From assembly GCA_000442125.1 (NCBI GenBank), contig KE546972.1, positions 1,386,022-1,450,021 of the forward strand: 64,000 nt of DNA, written 5' to 3'. The notes under the pieces are model-generated. The model searched no databases. It saw only the letters and a list, made by a program, of their open reading frames with translations, and had not been told where the DNA came from. Shown here in pieces: positions 1 through 10,303 of this stretch. This stretch comes from Opeltia flavorubescens (Eukaryota > Ascomycota > Lecanoromycetes > Teloschistales > Teloschistaceae). The stretch's first letter is position 1, and every line of letters starts with the position of its first letter. A program made the translations under genes and the position numbers.

Positions 1-336
1 GCTGAACTGATCTGTAATTGGATATTCTGCCGTTACCTTTTGTCTAGAGCATCTCTCGTGCTCTGGAAATGTTGCGTTCTCTAACGCAACGCAGCTTTCC
101 AGGTCGGACAGTGACAGAGTTTGGACATAAGGATGTAAATCACTTAGATCGTTTTTACCACCTCTGGCACTCTTCGAGGCACCGAAAATAGGAAGCTCGT
201 CCTCACGATGAATCGTAAACTCATTGTAGCCATCTTGGTCTTGTGCAACTAAATCCCCAGTACGTGTCTGGGACTCTGGACTGGCAGTCAAAGTTGCCTC
301 GTCTTTGGTATTGCGGCCAAATAGTTCTCGGGGCAT
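1..336 (-). CDS. GNAT-family N-acetyltransferase, 5' end only (partial)
   Basis: The first exon reads from an ATG at 336 down to 37 (100 codons, phase 0) and is followed by a GTAACG donor at 36. The protein begins MPRELFGRN and, after about 75 polar residues, contains the stretch SLSDLESCVALENATFP followed by EHERCSR, which is typical of the start of the fungal serotonin/polyamine N-acetyltransferase-like GNAT proteins. These transfer an acetyl group from acetyl-CoA to an amine. The conserved segment breaks off exactly at the donor, so the acetyl-CoA binding core must lie beyond the left edge. Reading through the donor stays open to the edge but loses similarity to the family, which favours an intron there. 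The substrate cannot be inferred. Confidence 0.7.
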   Translation of the reverse strand, partial: MPRELFGRNTKDEATLTASPESQTRTGDLVAQDQDGYNEFTIHREDELPIFGASKSARGGKNDLSDLHPYVQTLSLSDLESCVALENATFPEHERCSRQKVTAEYPITDQFS

Positions 337-1538
337 TATAGTAGGTTTTAGTCTAAGAGCAGGATAATGGAGGTCAATGACGATGGACTGAAATTATTAG
401 TTGGCTGCTGCACAACACAATCGAAGATTGAGCCCCCAGAGACGAAAGAGTAAGGGTTTATCACTCCACAAGCCTTTGGTAGCTCTAGGAAAACTTTCGT
501 TTGAGAAGTTGCAAGTAAACGACGCTCGATTAACACCCGGACATCGTCCACAAGCCTGCTAAGGCGGTCAACGGTGAGGCTGAACTACCGGGAATTCCTG
601 ACGATGATTACGATACAACGACATCTGTGCTAACTGATATTGGGTTCGGTTCTGGCTGAGGCGTAACGGGTCGGAAACCAATGCTCGAGACTCGGAACGA
701 ACAAATTAATGTCTTAGTAGCCCTTTGGTATCTCGCATCAATCATTCCTTGAGCAGCCCATAATTCCTGGATTTCATCAAGGTTTTGATGGCAGGCTTTA
801 CAATAGAAACCAGAGCCGACCGAGTACGGAGATATTCAGCAGACGACCTTATCCGCTCCCTCATGGACTTAATTGTTGCCTAGAGCGAACCTTGCATTCA
901 TAAAACATCCAATGGATTTGCAGGATTTTCTCGAGCTGATGATTACAGGGTCATGTCACATTAATCGTCATAATAATGCTCTCCACAGTCGATGGCATTA
1001 TTCATGCTTGATAGGTAGTCTCCATTTACATCTTGACTCACAATCTTTAGAGCATCATGTGATTTACTGATCTGAGTGTAAAACAGGGGTTGTGATTGTA
1101 TGGGACCAATCCTCGGGAGACTATGCTTCCTTAGCCGGACTCACCCCTGGTGATCATCATTATGTCACTGATCATACAATAGAAATAGATATAGCATATT
1201 CTGACCCCATGCTGCAATGGCCGTCTTGGTCCAGACAAACACTTGCATGAGATGCACAACAATGAACCAAAATATACCCTAGTTACCGAGTTGTTTCCAT
1301 AACCCCTCAGCCGCTTACAGATTCGCCGAACGCCACGGTTGCACCTCCGAACAGTCACCCTAACCTTCATTCCAAAGCATATAATTTGTTTCTGCAATAT
1401 GCCAAATCAATATCAATGCTTTAGACTTGACCTCTTCTGACCCTGCTTGCCTTGTATTATTGGACTGGGTGTTGAAATATCTCTAATCCTAAAATTAATC
1501 CAAGGCATTGGCCTCGTCTCGCCTAAACTTGCGCCGCA
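337..1538. other. Intergenic region between divergent GNAT and DDI1 genes
   Basis: About 1.2 kb separates the start codons of two divergently transcribed genes, so it should hold both promoters and 5' UTRs. Open frames here are short (at most 88 codons), lack family resemblance and have no convincing splice signals. I see no RNA gene or repeat. Confidence 0.5.
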
Positions 1539-2987
1539 ATGTAAGGCCAAAAGGATTATCATATGTTCAGCCCTCTGCTAAGAGGAGATCCAGGCATATC
1601 ACCATCTCCATCACAGCACCTCAAGGTGCCGTGGAACAGGATTTGCTGACTATAGATGTGGGGCCTGGAATGACCATTGCCGACCTCAAGGCAGTCATAG
1701 AGAGTGATATCCATATTCCTTCGCAGACGCAGGTCCTCTACTATAATGGTCACGAGCTGCAAGATGATTCCATGCAATTAGGGCAGGCCAACATCAAGCA
1801 GGATGACATGCTGGGCCTGTTGGTGCGCAATCGGCAAACACAACCTCGGTCAACCAGCAGGACCACAGGGAGTAACTCACAGACAAACACTCGAGGTCAA
1901 TCTGCACGAGGAAGTAGTTCAGGAGCCGATGCTGAGATGCTCCGCTTACAGGCGCTTGGAAATCCGGTCATCTTAAACCAAATCAGATCTCAGAATCAGG
2001 ACCTTGCAAATGCAGTACATGACCAGACTAGATGGAGCCAGATTTATGAGGAGATGCTGCGGCAACATGAGGAGAATGAAGCTCAGAAACAACGTGAATT
2101 GGCCCTGCTCAATGCTGACCCGTTCAATGTCGAAGCACAGTCCAAAATTGAAGAAATGATACGGCAAGAACGCGTCATCGAAAACTTGCAACACGCAATG
2201 GACCATACGCCTGAAGGTATAGAATGCTACGAATCCTGTTTCAGGCTCGTTTCCCAAAGCTCGTCTGGCTGATTCGCTGCTAGCATTCGGTCGGGTACAT
2301 ATGCTCTATATCGACGTCGAAGTTAATGGACACAAGGTCAAAGCCTTCGTCGACTCGGGAGCCCAGACAACGATCATGTCTCCAGACTGTGCGGAGAAGT
2401 GCGGTATCATGCGACTGATAGATCGACGCTATGGTGGCCAAGCAGTTGGTGTCGGAACAGCAAGAATTCTAGGCCGAGTCCACTCCGCGCAGATCAAAAT
2501 CGGCAACATGTTCCTACCATGCAGCTTTTCGGTTTTGGAAGGAAAGGATGTAGACCTCCTTTTAGGCTTGGACATGCTAAAGCGACATCAAGCATGCATC
2601 GACCTACGGAAAGGAATGCTAATAATCCAAGATGCAGAAGTCCCTTTCTTAGGCGAGGCCGACATTCCAAAAATGAGAGAACGATTACCCGATGAAGAGA
2701 CAGTACCTGGGCCAGCCGGTATGAGGACCAGTGCCATCTCTGGTGCAGTTCAACCACCGCTTGGAGGTCCTGAAAGTTCCGAAAGTCAGCAGCCGAGGCG
2801 TACTAATGTGTCTAACGATCCTGCGCCGCAGAACGTCGGGCAGCCAGCGATGGAGTCATCAGCATCACGCTTCCCAGCCGCCGATATTGCGAAGCTGGTG
2901 GAACTGGGCATGACAAGGGATGAAGCTATCAACGCTCTGGAGTGGGCAGGGGGAAATGTCGATATTGCGGCTTCTTACATTCTGTAA
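1539..2987 (+). CDS. DDI1: DDI1-type ubiquitin receptor with retroviral-type aspartyl protease
   Basis: Proposed exons are 1539-1540, 1594-2216 and 2284-2987, giving 442 residues. Ddi1 shuttles ubiquitylated proteins to the proteasome and is also a ubiquitin-dependent protease. An N-terminal ubiquitin-like domain starts with [11 protein letters not shown] (about residues 1-76), a middle helical region follows, the protease active site reads [12 protein letters not shown] with Asp at residue 232, and a C-terminal UBA domain ends the protein (about 405-442). The second intron (2217-2283) rebuilds the conserved AFGRVHML joint. The frame of the ubiquitin-like domain has a stop at 1496-1498 and no usable ATG, but removing a GTAAGG..CCAG intron (1541-1593) joins AT to G and makes the expected initiator just before HITIS. 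The start codon is therefore probably split by an intron. The domain assignment is firm and the split start is an inference. Confidence 0.93.
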
Positions 2988-3330
2988 TTGGATGTGGCGT
3001 TGTACAGAGGGGTTCAAAATGCCTTTTGGGCACGATGCAAAAGATTTGCGATAAATCTATGGAATCTGCTCTGTGACATTATATCTCCAGCGGAATTCTT
3101 CCATTTGCCCCGTTTTTGAGCCCTCTTAAATGCACTAGGTGGTGCAGGTGTAGCCGTTATCTAATCAGATTGGTACTGGCAACCCTGATGCGCACTACAA
3201 TTTTTCAATTATCCGTCTAGCAGGACTAGGATCAAGCAGTCTATCTTTAAGATATGCTACTTCAATTCGCAAGTTAATCTGACTGCATTAAGTAAATTTT
3301 GAAAGAGAATACACCTTCTACGCCACAGTC
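2988..3330. other. Intergenic spacer DDI1-NOG1
   Basis: A 343-bp spacer between two genes on the same strand, holding the DDI1 3' end and the NOG1 promoter. No frame, repeat or RNA gene is visible. Confidence 0.5.
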
Positions 3331-5345
3331 ATGAAGACAACATGGAAAGAAATCCAGCCAGTACCTACAAGTCAAGAGTTTTTAGATATTGTGCTTAGCA
3401 GAACCCAACGACGCTTGCCGACCCAGATCAGATCGGGTTTCAAGATAAGTAGAATCAGGACATTCTACACTCGCAAAGTCAAATACACGCAGGAGACATT
3501 TACGGAGAAACTCTCTGCCATCTTGGAAGGGTTTCCCCGCTTGCAGGATATACATCCGTTTCACAAAGACCTTCTCAATACATTATACGACGCCGACCAT
3601 TTCCGGATCGCTCTTGGGAATCTAGCAACAACCAAACACCTCATCGAGACAGTTTCACGGGATTATGTTCGCCTGCTCAAGTATGCTCAGAGTCTCTTCC
3701 AATGCAAACAGCTTAAGCGCGCCGCTCTTGGGCGAATGGCTACTTTGTGTCGACGGCTGAAAGACCCTTTGGTGTACCTCGAGCAGGTTCGACAACACTT
3801 GGGTCGACTGCCTTCGATTGATCCCAACACTAGGACACTTCTCATCTGCGGCTATCCTAACGTCGGCAAATCGAGTTTTCTTCGGAGCGTTACGCGGGCT
3901 GATGTCGACGTACAACCATACGCTTTCACCACCAAAAGCTTGTTCGTAGGGCACTTTGACTACAGATATCTTCGGTTTCAAGCTATAGACACACCTGGAA
4001 TCCTGGATCACCCACTGGAAGAGATGAATACTATCGAGATGCAGTCAATAACCGCTATTGCACATCTACGGTCTGCCATATTGTATTTCATGGATTTGTC
4101 CGAACAGTGCGGATACTCGGTCCAAGCACAGATACAACTATTTCAAAGCATCAAACCCCTCTTTGCCAACAAGCTTGTATTTGTGGTGATCAACAAGATA
4201 GACATCATGCGACCAGAGGATCTTGACCCTGAAACAAAGGAAAAATTGGACGCTATCCTTCGATCTGGCGATGTCGAGCTTCTTCAATTATCATGCACGA
4301 CGACGGAAGGCGTCACAGAAGTCAAGAATGCTGCATGTGAGAGATTGATCGCAGAACGGGTCGCGCAGAAGCTTAAAAGTGGGACGAATAATTCGGGTGT
4401 AATCGGTGGTCGTCTTGGTGACGTTCTTACCCGCATACACGTAGCTCAGCCGCTAGGTGGGGTCGTGCGGGAGCCGTATATTCCGGAAGCTGTTGCGAGG
4501 TTAAAGAAATATAAGAAGGACGATCCTGACCGGCGAAGACTGGCCAGGGACATAGAGGAAGAGAATGGCGGGGCGGGTGTATTCAATGTGGACCTGAAAG
4601 AACAGTACCTGCTCGAAAGCGAAGAATGGAAACACGATCGAGTGCCGGAAGTCTTCGAGGGCAAAAATGTGTACGACTTTATTGATCCAGACATAGAAGC
4701 CAAGCTGGAAGCATTGGAAGAAGAGGAAGAGAAACTCGAAGCGCGGGGCTTCTATGATTCGGACGAGAGCATTGAGGATGCTGAAGAGGCCAATATCCGG
4801 ATGCAGGCCGAGCTTATCAAAGAGAAGCGACAATTGATCAGAAACGAGGCCAAAATGAAGAAGTCACTGAAAAACCGAGCCATCATCCCTCGGCCAGCAC
4901 GAATAAAGAAACTGTCGGCGATGGAGGATCATTTGGATAAGCTGGGATTCGACACGACATCTATCTCAGCACGTGCTCGATCACAATCGCGCGGAAGAAG
5001 CACGGTCCGAAGTCGAGCTCAAACAGATGATGCGATGGATGTCGACAAGCCTCTGAGCACGATGGATGCGCTACGAGCGAAAAGCCGATTAAGAAGTCAA
5101 AGCAACCGAAGGGACGACGGGGTAACCAGCATGACAGCCCGAAGCAAAGCAGATCGGTTGGCGAAGCTTGGGCAGAAGAAGATGAATCGGATGGCGAGAC
5201 AGGGAGAGGCAGACAGGCATACGACAGCAGCTCTTCCCAAACATTTGGTATGACCTCTTGACTTGGATCTAAACCACACGCGTTCACTAATTCATCTCTC
5301 TAGTTTTCGGGTAAACGAGGAATGGGTAAGACACAACGGCGTTGA
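3331..5345 (+). CDS. NOG1: Nucleolar GTP-binding protein 1, 60S ribosome assembly GTPase
   Basis: Exons 3331-5247 and 5304-5345 give 652 residues, the usual fungal length. Nog1 binds pre-60S particles in the nucleolus and stays until late cytoplasmic maturation. The N-terminal helical domain ([14 protein letters not shown] onward) is nearly family consensus. The GTPase domain shows G1 GYPNVGKS near residue 174, G3 DTPG near 220 and G4 NKID near 287. The C-terminal tail is charged, with RSQSRGRS-like Arg/Ser stretches. The 56-bp terminal intron (GTATGA..CTCTAG) is needed: reading through it stops two codons later, while splicing adds the conserved ending [13 protein letters not shown]. It lies downstream of DDI1 on the same strand. 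Confidence 0.97.
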
Positions 5346-6339
5346 GATGACTACCAGCATTGATTACATGTCTTTACGATTTGCTTCGAGATGATACAAC
5401 CTAGGCGCTTCTAATTTGCCTAGTCGATAGTCGGAACAGGGGTAAAAAGAGGTGCAGATTCGATAGACTAGCAGAGATATGTTGATTGAACATGCTCGGC
5501 TCTGGGCTTAAGACGCTGGCAATCAAGAAATTGATTTAATTTATCTATGGGCGAATGAATGTCTAAGTAATGCTTTCATTCGCCTTCTTCATTCACTCTC
5601 CCACTTTCGCCAGCTAGCAGTAGAATTATAGCACTAGAAGCGTGTGGGGTCTAGTGTCGCGGGACCGGAGAAGCATTTTGATTCTTTCTCCGATCAAACG
5701 GTCATGACGTTCTCATTAAAGATTCGTGGTTGATGTTCATTGCGAATTGATTACAATTTAAGACTTCCTTTTTTTTTATATTCATAGATATCGTTTATTT
5801 TTTGGGGCATCATCCTAGTCATCACCAGTGTCGATACAGCAGCCACTTTATTCACTACATTGCCCGAACCAGAAACCTGCACCTAAAAACGGGATCCTAC
5901 CACACCTATAAGCATGCAGCTTGCATCATTGCTGGATTCCTCCTAACGCTTGGACTCTGCTTGACAGCTTTGCCGAATACCGTGGTGCATGTCGCGGCAA
6001 CTGGCGGATCGCTGGGCTCGTAAACGTTATTTCGGATAGCAGACACTATACAGCTGGATAAATATTTATTGACGCCACCATTGGTTCAGCGTCTTCTCAT
6101 TGGTATCGATCTCATAGCCTCTCGAAGGTCAGTACATACTAATCATGCTTGTTTGTCACACAAAACACCCCTCCTTCTGTCATACATCTCGGATGCCGTG
6201 GCTTGTCTCGTTTGTTCCGTCATCCGTCGTACACCTTGTTCTTGATATTTGAGATGCAATCCCTCATGCCTCGCTCCCTAAAGCACTCGCTGATATGGGA
6301 CGTCCGAATACAGGACCTGAATGCCGTCAAGGACACAAC
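5346..6339. other. Intergenic region upstream of methylenetetrahydrofolate reductase
   Basis: Nearly 1 kb between two genes on the plus strand. It includes AT-rich stretches and short open frames (93 codons or fewer) that overlap the first MTHFR exon in other frames. No conserved product or RNA gene is visible. Confidence 0.5.
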
Positions 6340-8435
6340 ATGCATATCAAAGATAAATTGGCTGAGGCCCACCGGTCAGGGAAGCCGGCCTTCTCGTTCG
6401 AGTTCTTTCCTCCCAAGACAGCGCAGGTAAGACTATCCTACTGTCTAATGCCCATATGGATGTGCTAACATCGAGTAGGGCGTTCAAAATCTCTACGATC
6501 GTACAGAACCTATTGCTTATACCCCTCCCCGCACATCACGCTGACAGATGACAGGTATGGACCGCATGCATGATCTTGGCCCGTCATTTATCGATGTGAC
6601 TTGGGGAGCTGGTGGCAGTCAATCAGATCTGACCTGTGAGATGGTGAATGTCGCACAGACCGTATATGGCTTTGAAACCTGCATGCACCTTACCTGCACG
6701 GACATGGAGAGGGAGAAAGTCGATGGGGCATTGAGTGCTGCTTATAAGGCTGGATGCACCAACATTCTTGCCTTGCGCGGCGACCCTCCAAGAGACAAGG
6801 AAAAATGGCAGGCTATTGAAGGTGGTTTCCGGTATGCTCTGGATCTAGTCAAGTATATCAAAGAACAATATGGCGATCATTTTGACATCGGCGTTGCTGG
6901 ATACCCTGAAGGCTGTGACGATGAACAAGATGCGGACATGCTTATGGATCATCTCAAGCAGAAAGTCGACGCCGGAGGAACATTCATCGTTACCCAGATG
7001 TTTTACGACGTCGATAATTTCTTAAATTGGGTTGACAAATGCCGCGCAAACGGCATCAACGTGCCTATCGTTCCTGGAATCATGCCAATACAGACACATG
7101 CTGCTTTCCTGAGAAGAGCCAATTGGTCAAATTGTCATATACCGCAACACTGGACCGACGCATTAGAGCCTATCAAGAATGACGATGCTGCCGTGCGAGA
7201 GGTGGGAAAAGGCCTCGTCGCTGAGATGTGTAGGAGAATCATTGATCATGGCGTCATGGCATTGCATTTGTGAGTCAGCTTCATTTACTTAGATCAGTAG
7301 ATATTAATAGGTTGGTAGCTACACAATGAACCTCGCACAGTCTACCAAGATGGTACTCGAAGAGCTTGGGTTGATCTCAAGAGAAGGGACACCAACGAAA
7401 AAACCATTACCGTGGAGACAGTCACTTGGTCTTTCGCGACGGGAGGAAGACGTACGGCCAGTGTTTTGGAAGAATCGGCACAAGTCCTATGTTGCTCGTA
7501 CCCAAGACTGGGACGAGTTCCCCAATGGTCGATGGGGTGACTCGCGATCTCCAGCGTTTGGCGAGCTCGATGCGTATGGTATTGGTCTGAAAGGTACCAA
7601 TGAGCAGAATGTCAAACTATGGGGCAAACCTGAGTCTCTTCGAGACATTGCCGACACTTTTGTCCGATTTTTGGAAAACGACTTGAAGAGTTTGCCTTGG
7701 AGCGAGGCACCTGTCACAGATGAAGCCCAGCCTATCATTAGTGATCTGATTGATCTGAATCGGCGTGGTATACTGACAATTACATCCCAACCATCAGTGA
7801 ATGGCGTCAAATCTTCAGACCCCGTGCATGGCTGGGGCCCGTCAGGCGGATACGTGTACCAGAAAGCCTACCTCGAGCTTTTGATCTCGCCTTCCTTGAT
7901 TACCGACCTCATAGAACGCATCAACCAAACCCAGACCATGACTTTCTACACTGTCAACAAAGCCGGAGATCTGCGCACGAACGCTCCTTCAGATGGACCT
8001 AATGCCGTCACTTGGGGCGTTTTCCCTGGCAAAGAAATAGTCCAGCCGACCATTGTCGAGACGATCAGTTTCCTGGCCTGGAAAGACGAGGCTTTCCGTC
8101 TGGGTACCGATTGGGCGAATTGTTACCCAGCAGGGAGTCCGAGCCGCCAGCTTATTGAAAGTATCATGAATGACTGGTATCTGATCAACATTGGTAAGCT
8201 CAATGAATTGGGGATTGAGAATACATCCGCTGACAGGCTACTCGTAGTTGACAATGACTTTCACTCTACCCGAGGCATATTTGACCTCTTTACTGGATTG
8301 CGAGTGCAGAACCTTGACGGTCCATTGGAGCGGAGCACGCCAGTAGTTAATGGCCACGCTCCGAAGCCCATTGAAGAACTCGATGGCATGCACAAGAAGA
8401 CCAACGGCAAAATTTTCGATCAAGTCCTGAACTGA
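6340..8435 (+). CDS. MET13: Methylenetetrahydrofolate reductase (NAD(P)H)
   Basis: Five exons (6340-6426, 6479-6500, 6555-7269, 7319-8193, 8248-8435) give 628 residues, normal for eukaryotic MTHFR. The enzyme reduces 5,10-methylene-THF to 5-methyl-THF for methionine synthesis in the cytosol. The N-terminal FAD barrel shows FSFEFFPPKT, DVTWGAGGS, CMHLTCT, ALRGDPPR and VAGYPEG; the C-terminal regulatory half includes GWGPSGGYVYQKAYLE. Each intron restores a conserved joint (Q-GVQNLYD, YDR-MDRM, H-FYTMN, INI-VDNDF). Exon 2 is only 22 nt. The last intron (8194-8247) is 54 nt, a multiple of three with no in-frame stop, so retention would insert 18 residues. The MET13 name is used for the family; fungi often have a second paralogue (MET12), so the symbol is tentative. 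Confidence 0.95.
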
Positions 8436-8906
8436 GCGGTCCTCAATTCCCACTATCATAAAGTCGCCCTTCCTTGTCCTTCTTACTCCTCATGTTCCTC
8501 GCTCAACCTCTTCGATCATGCCTCTACCACGAAACACTTTTCCTTTTCTTCGAGCATAGCGTCGGCGTTCCAAATTTTACTTCTATTGCATATCACAGCA
8601 GCTATTCAACATATACCCTTCGGCTTACATGGCGTTCTGGGGAAGCTTTGTCTCAACGACAAGCTCTGCAGTCGGAAAAGTTAGAAAAGGGGAAAAGGTG
8701 CAAAGTGCGGTAATGGCTCAACGACCGTTTACGAAAAGCGATGAATGATGCCCCTTGATATAGATAGGGCAATTGGTGTGGCAGAGACCTTCAACGGTCT
8801 CAGCTTTTTTTTGGGAGATAGCTCTTTGCTACGAAATGAGAGAAGCGGAATGTATCACGTTCTTGGAACGAATGTGGAGAAAAGGAAGCATAACACTTCA
8901 TAAACA
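8436..8906. other. Convergent intergenic spacer
   Basis: A 471-bp spacer between the 3' ends of the MTHFR gene (plus) and the hydratase gene (minus). It should hold both transcript ends. One short plus-strand frame (8474-8713) has no recognisable content. Confidence 0.5.
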
Positions 8907-9847
8907 TTACAATTTACTATCCCTCCACCTTGGTTTCCTTTTTTCTACAAACGCTTTCAACCCTTCCTTCATATTTTCTCCTCCTTCCATCCTCGCCCAC
9001 CCCTCCCTGAGCACCTTCTCCGTCGCCTCCTCAACCCCCAACCCAGCCCACCCCATCTCAACCCCAGATTTACTCACCAGAACCCCATCAGGACTATTCC
9101 CACAAATCGTCTCCGCAACCTCCACCGCCCTTTTCACCACCACCCCATCATCAACAACCTCATTAACAAAACCCCACTCCCTTCCCTCCCTCGCATTAAC
9201 CCCCCTCCCCGTAACAACCATCTCCATCGCCCGCTGCCTCCCCACCACTCTCCCCAATCTAGGCAACGCACCCGCTAACGCCACAACCCCTACCTTCACC
9301 TCCGGTAACGCGAACATTGCGCTGGAGGCAGCGAGAATGATATCGCAATTTATAACCATTTCGAAGCCGCCGCCGAAGCAGATCCCGTTTACGGCTGCGA
9401 GGATTGGTTTTTTCCTCAGGCGGCGGGAGAGGCCGCCGAAACCGGTGGGGGGTGTACGAGGAGAGGGTGATTTGGTTTTTGACGGGGAGGAGGGGGAGGA
9501 GGAGGGGGAGGAATTCCATTCTATAGATTGGCGTGTTAGCAATCAATTCTTTCCCATCAATCAATCACTTCCCCATACGAACCTTTCAGATCCGCCCCCG
9601 CGCAAAACGCCCTCCCCCTTCCAGTGATGATCCCACATCTCAGCCTAGGTTCCGCATCCAGCCATGCCCAGACGGAGTCGAGTTCCGCGTGCTGCGCGGC
9701 GTTGATGCAGTTGAGTTGATCGGGCCGGTTGAGTGTGACGAGGAGGATCTGCGGGGTGGGGAAGGAGAGGAGGGTGTGGCCTGTGGGGAGGGGAGGGGGT
9801 GGGGTTGAGAAGTTGGGTGTAGAGGGAGGAGGGGAGGGTGGAGACAT
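8907..9847 (-). CDS. Enoyl-CoA hydratase/isomerase family protein, probably peroxisomal
   Basis: Exons 9847-9583 and 9520-8907 give 292 residues of the crotonase fold. Members hydrate or isomerise acyl-CoA thioesters. Visible family blocks are LVTLNRPDQLN, RAFCAGADLK (oxyanion-hole segment), AAVNGICFGGGFEM and LPEVKVGV followed by ALPRLGR. The 62-bp intron (9521-9582) joins ADLK to EWN; a nearby alternative donor GTATGG shifts the frame and destroys similarity. The last residues are DSKL-stop, a classical PTS1 peroxisome import signal, so a role in peroxisomal beta-oxidation or branched acyl-CoA metabolism is likely. A Ser/Pro-rich insertion follows the intron, and the N-terminus is Pro-rich. 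Codon choice makes the opposite strand open over 284 codons, which is a shadow. The exact substrate is unknown. Confidence 0.9.
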
Positions 9848-10303
9848 GTTTTGGGGCTTCGGTTTCTGGTGTCGGATAGTTGGTGAAGACGGATGACGAT
9901 TTGAGAGATATTGAAGACCCTCACGCTCAGGGACGGCACATGGTACTGGAAGGACAATCGTGAAGTGAACTAATGATTATCGAAGAGAGCCCATAAGTAT
10001 TGATGGAAATGAGGGCTCAGCGGAGAAAAGGCGGACATAATTTTACCTCGGCATGATTGAAAGACACGCTGGAAAGGGCGAAAGAAAACCAGACGAATGT
10101 TTATTAAGAGACATGTTCGATTGAAAGCATATCATACAAAACTGTCTATGTCAAAAAACCAATTGCTATTAAACAGCTCAATCCTCCATCCATCCTTTTC
10201 CACTCAAACGCCCCTCAAATTATGTCCAGGCATAGGAGCAATGCCCATGGAAACATATTCACCTCCAAAAATCCACAGCAAGCGAGTCCGATCTAGTTTT
10301 ACA
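9848..10303. other. Intergenic spacer hydratase-acetyl-CoA carboxylase
   Basis: A 456-bp spacer between two minus-strand genes: the hydratase promoter and the acetyl-CoA carboxylase 3' UTR. The plus-strand frame 10097-10441 runs into the carboxylase exon and has no family features. Confidence 0.5.

Noticed and set aside
1508-1540. In-frame extension of DDI1 upstream to 1508
   Set aside because: It begins with TTG, has no ATG, and follows a stop at 1496-1498; the residues do not resemble any DDI1 N-terminus.
8773-9627. 284-codon plus-strand open frame
   Set aside because: It is antisense to the hydratase gene; its composition (Pro/Thr/Ser-rich) mirrors the codon bias of the true minus-strand gene and it has no domain.
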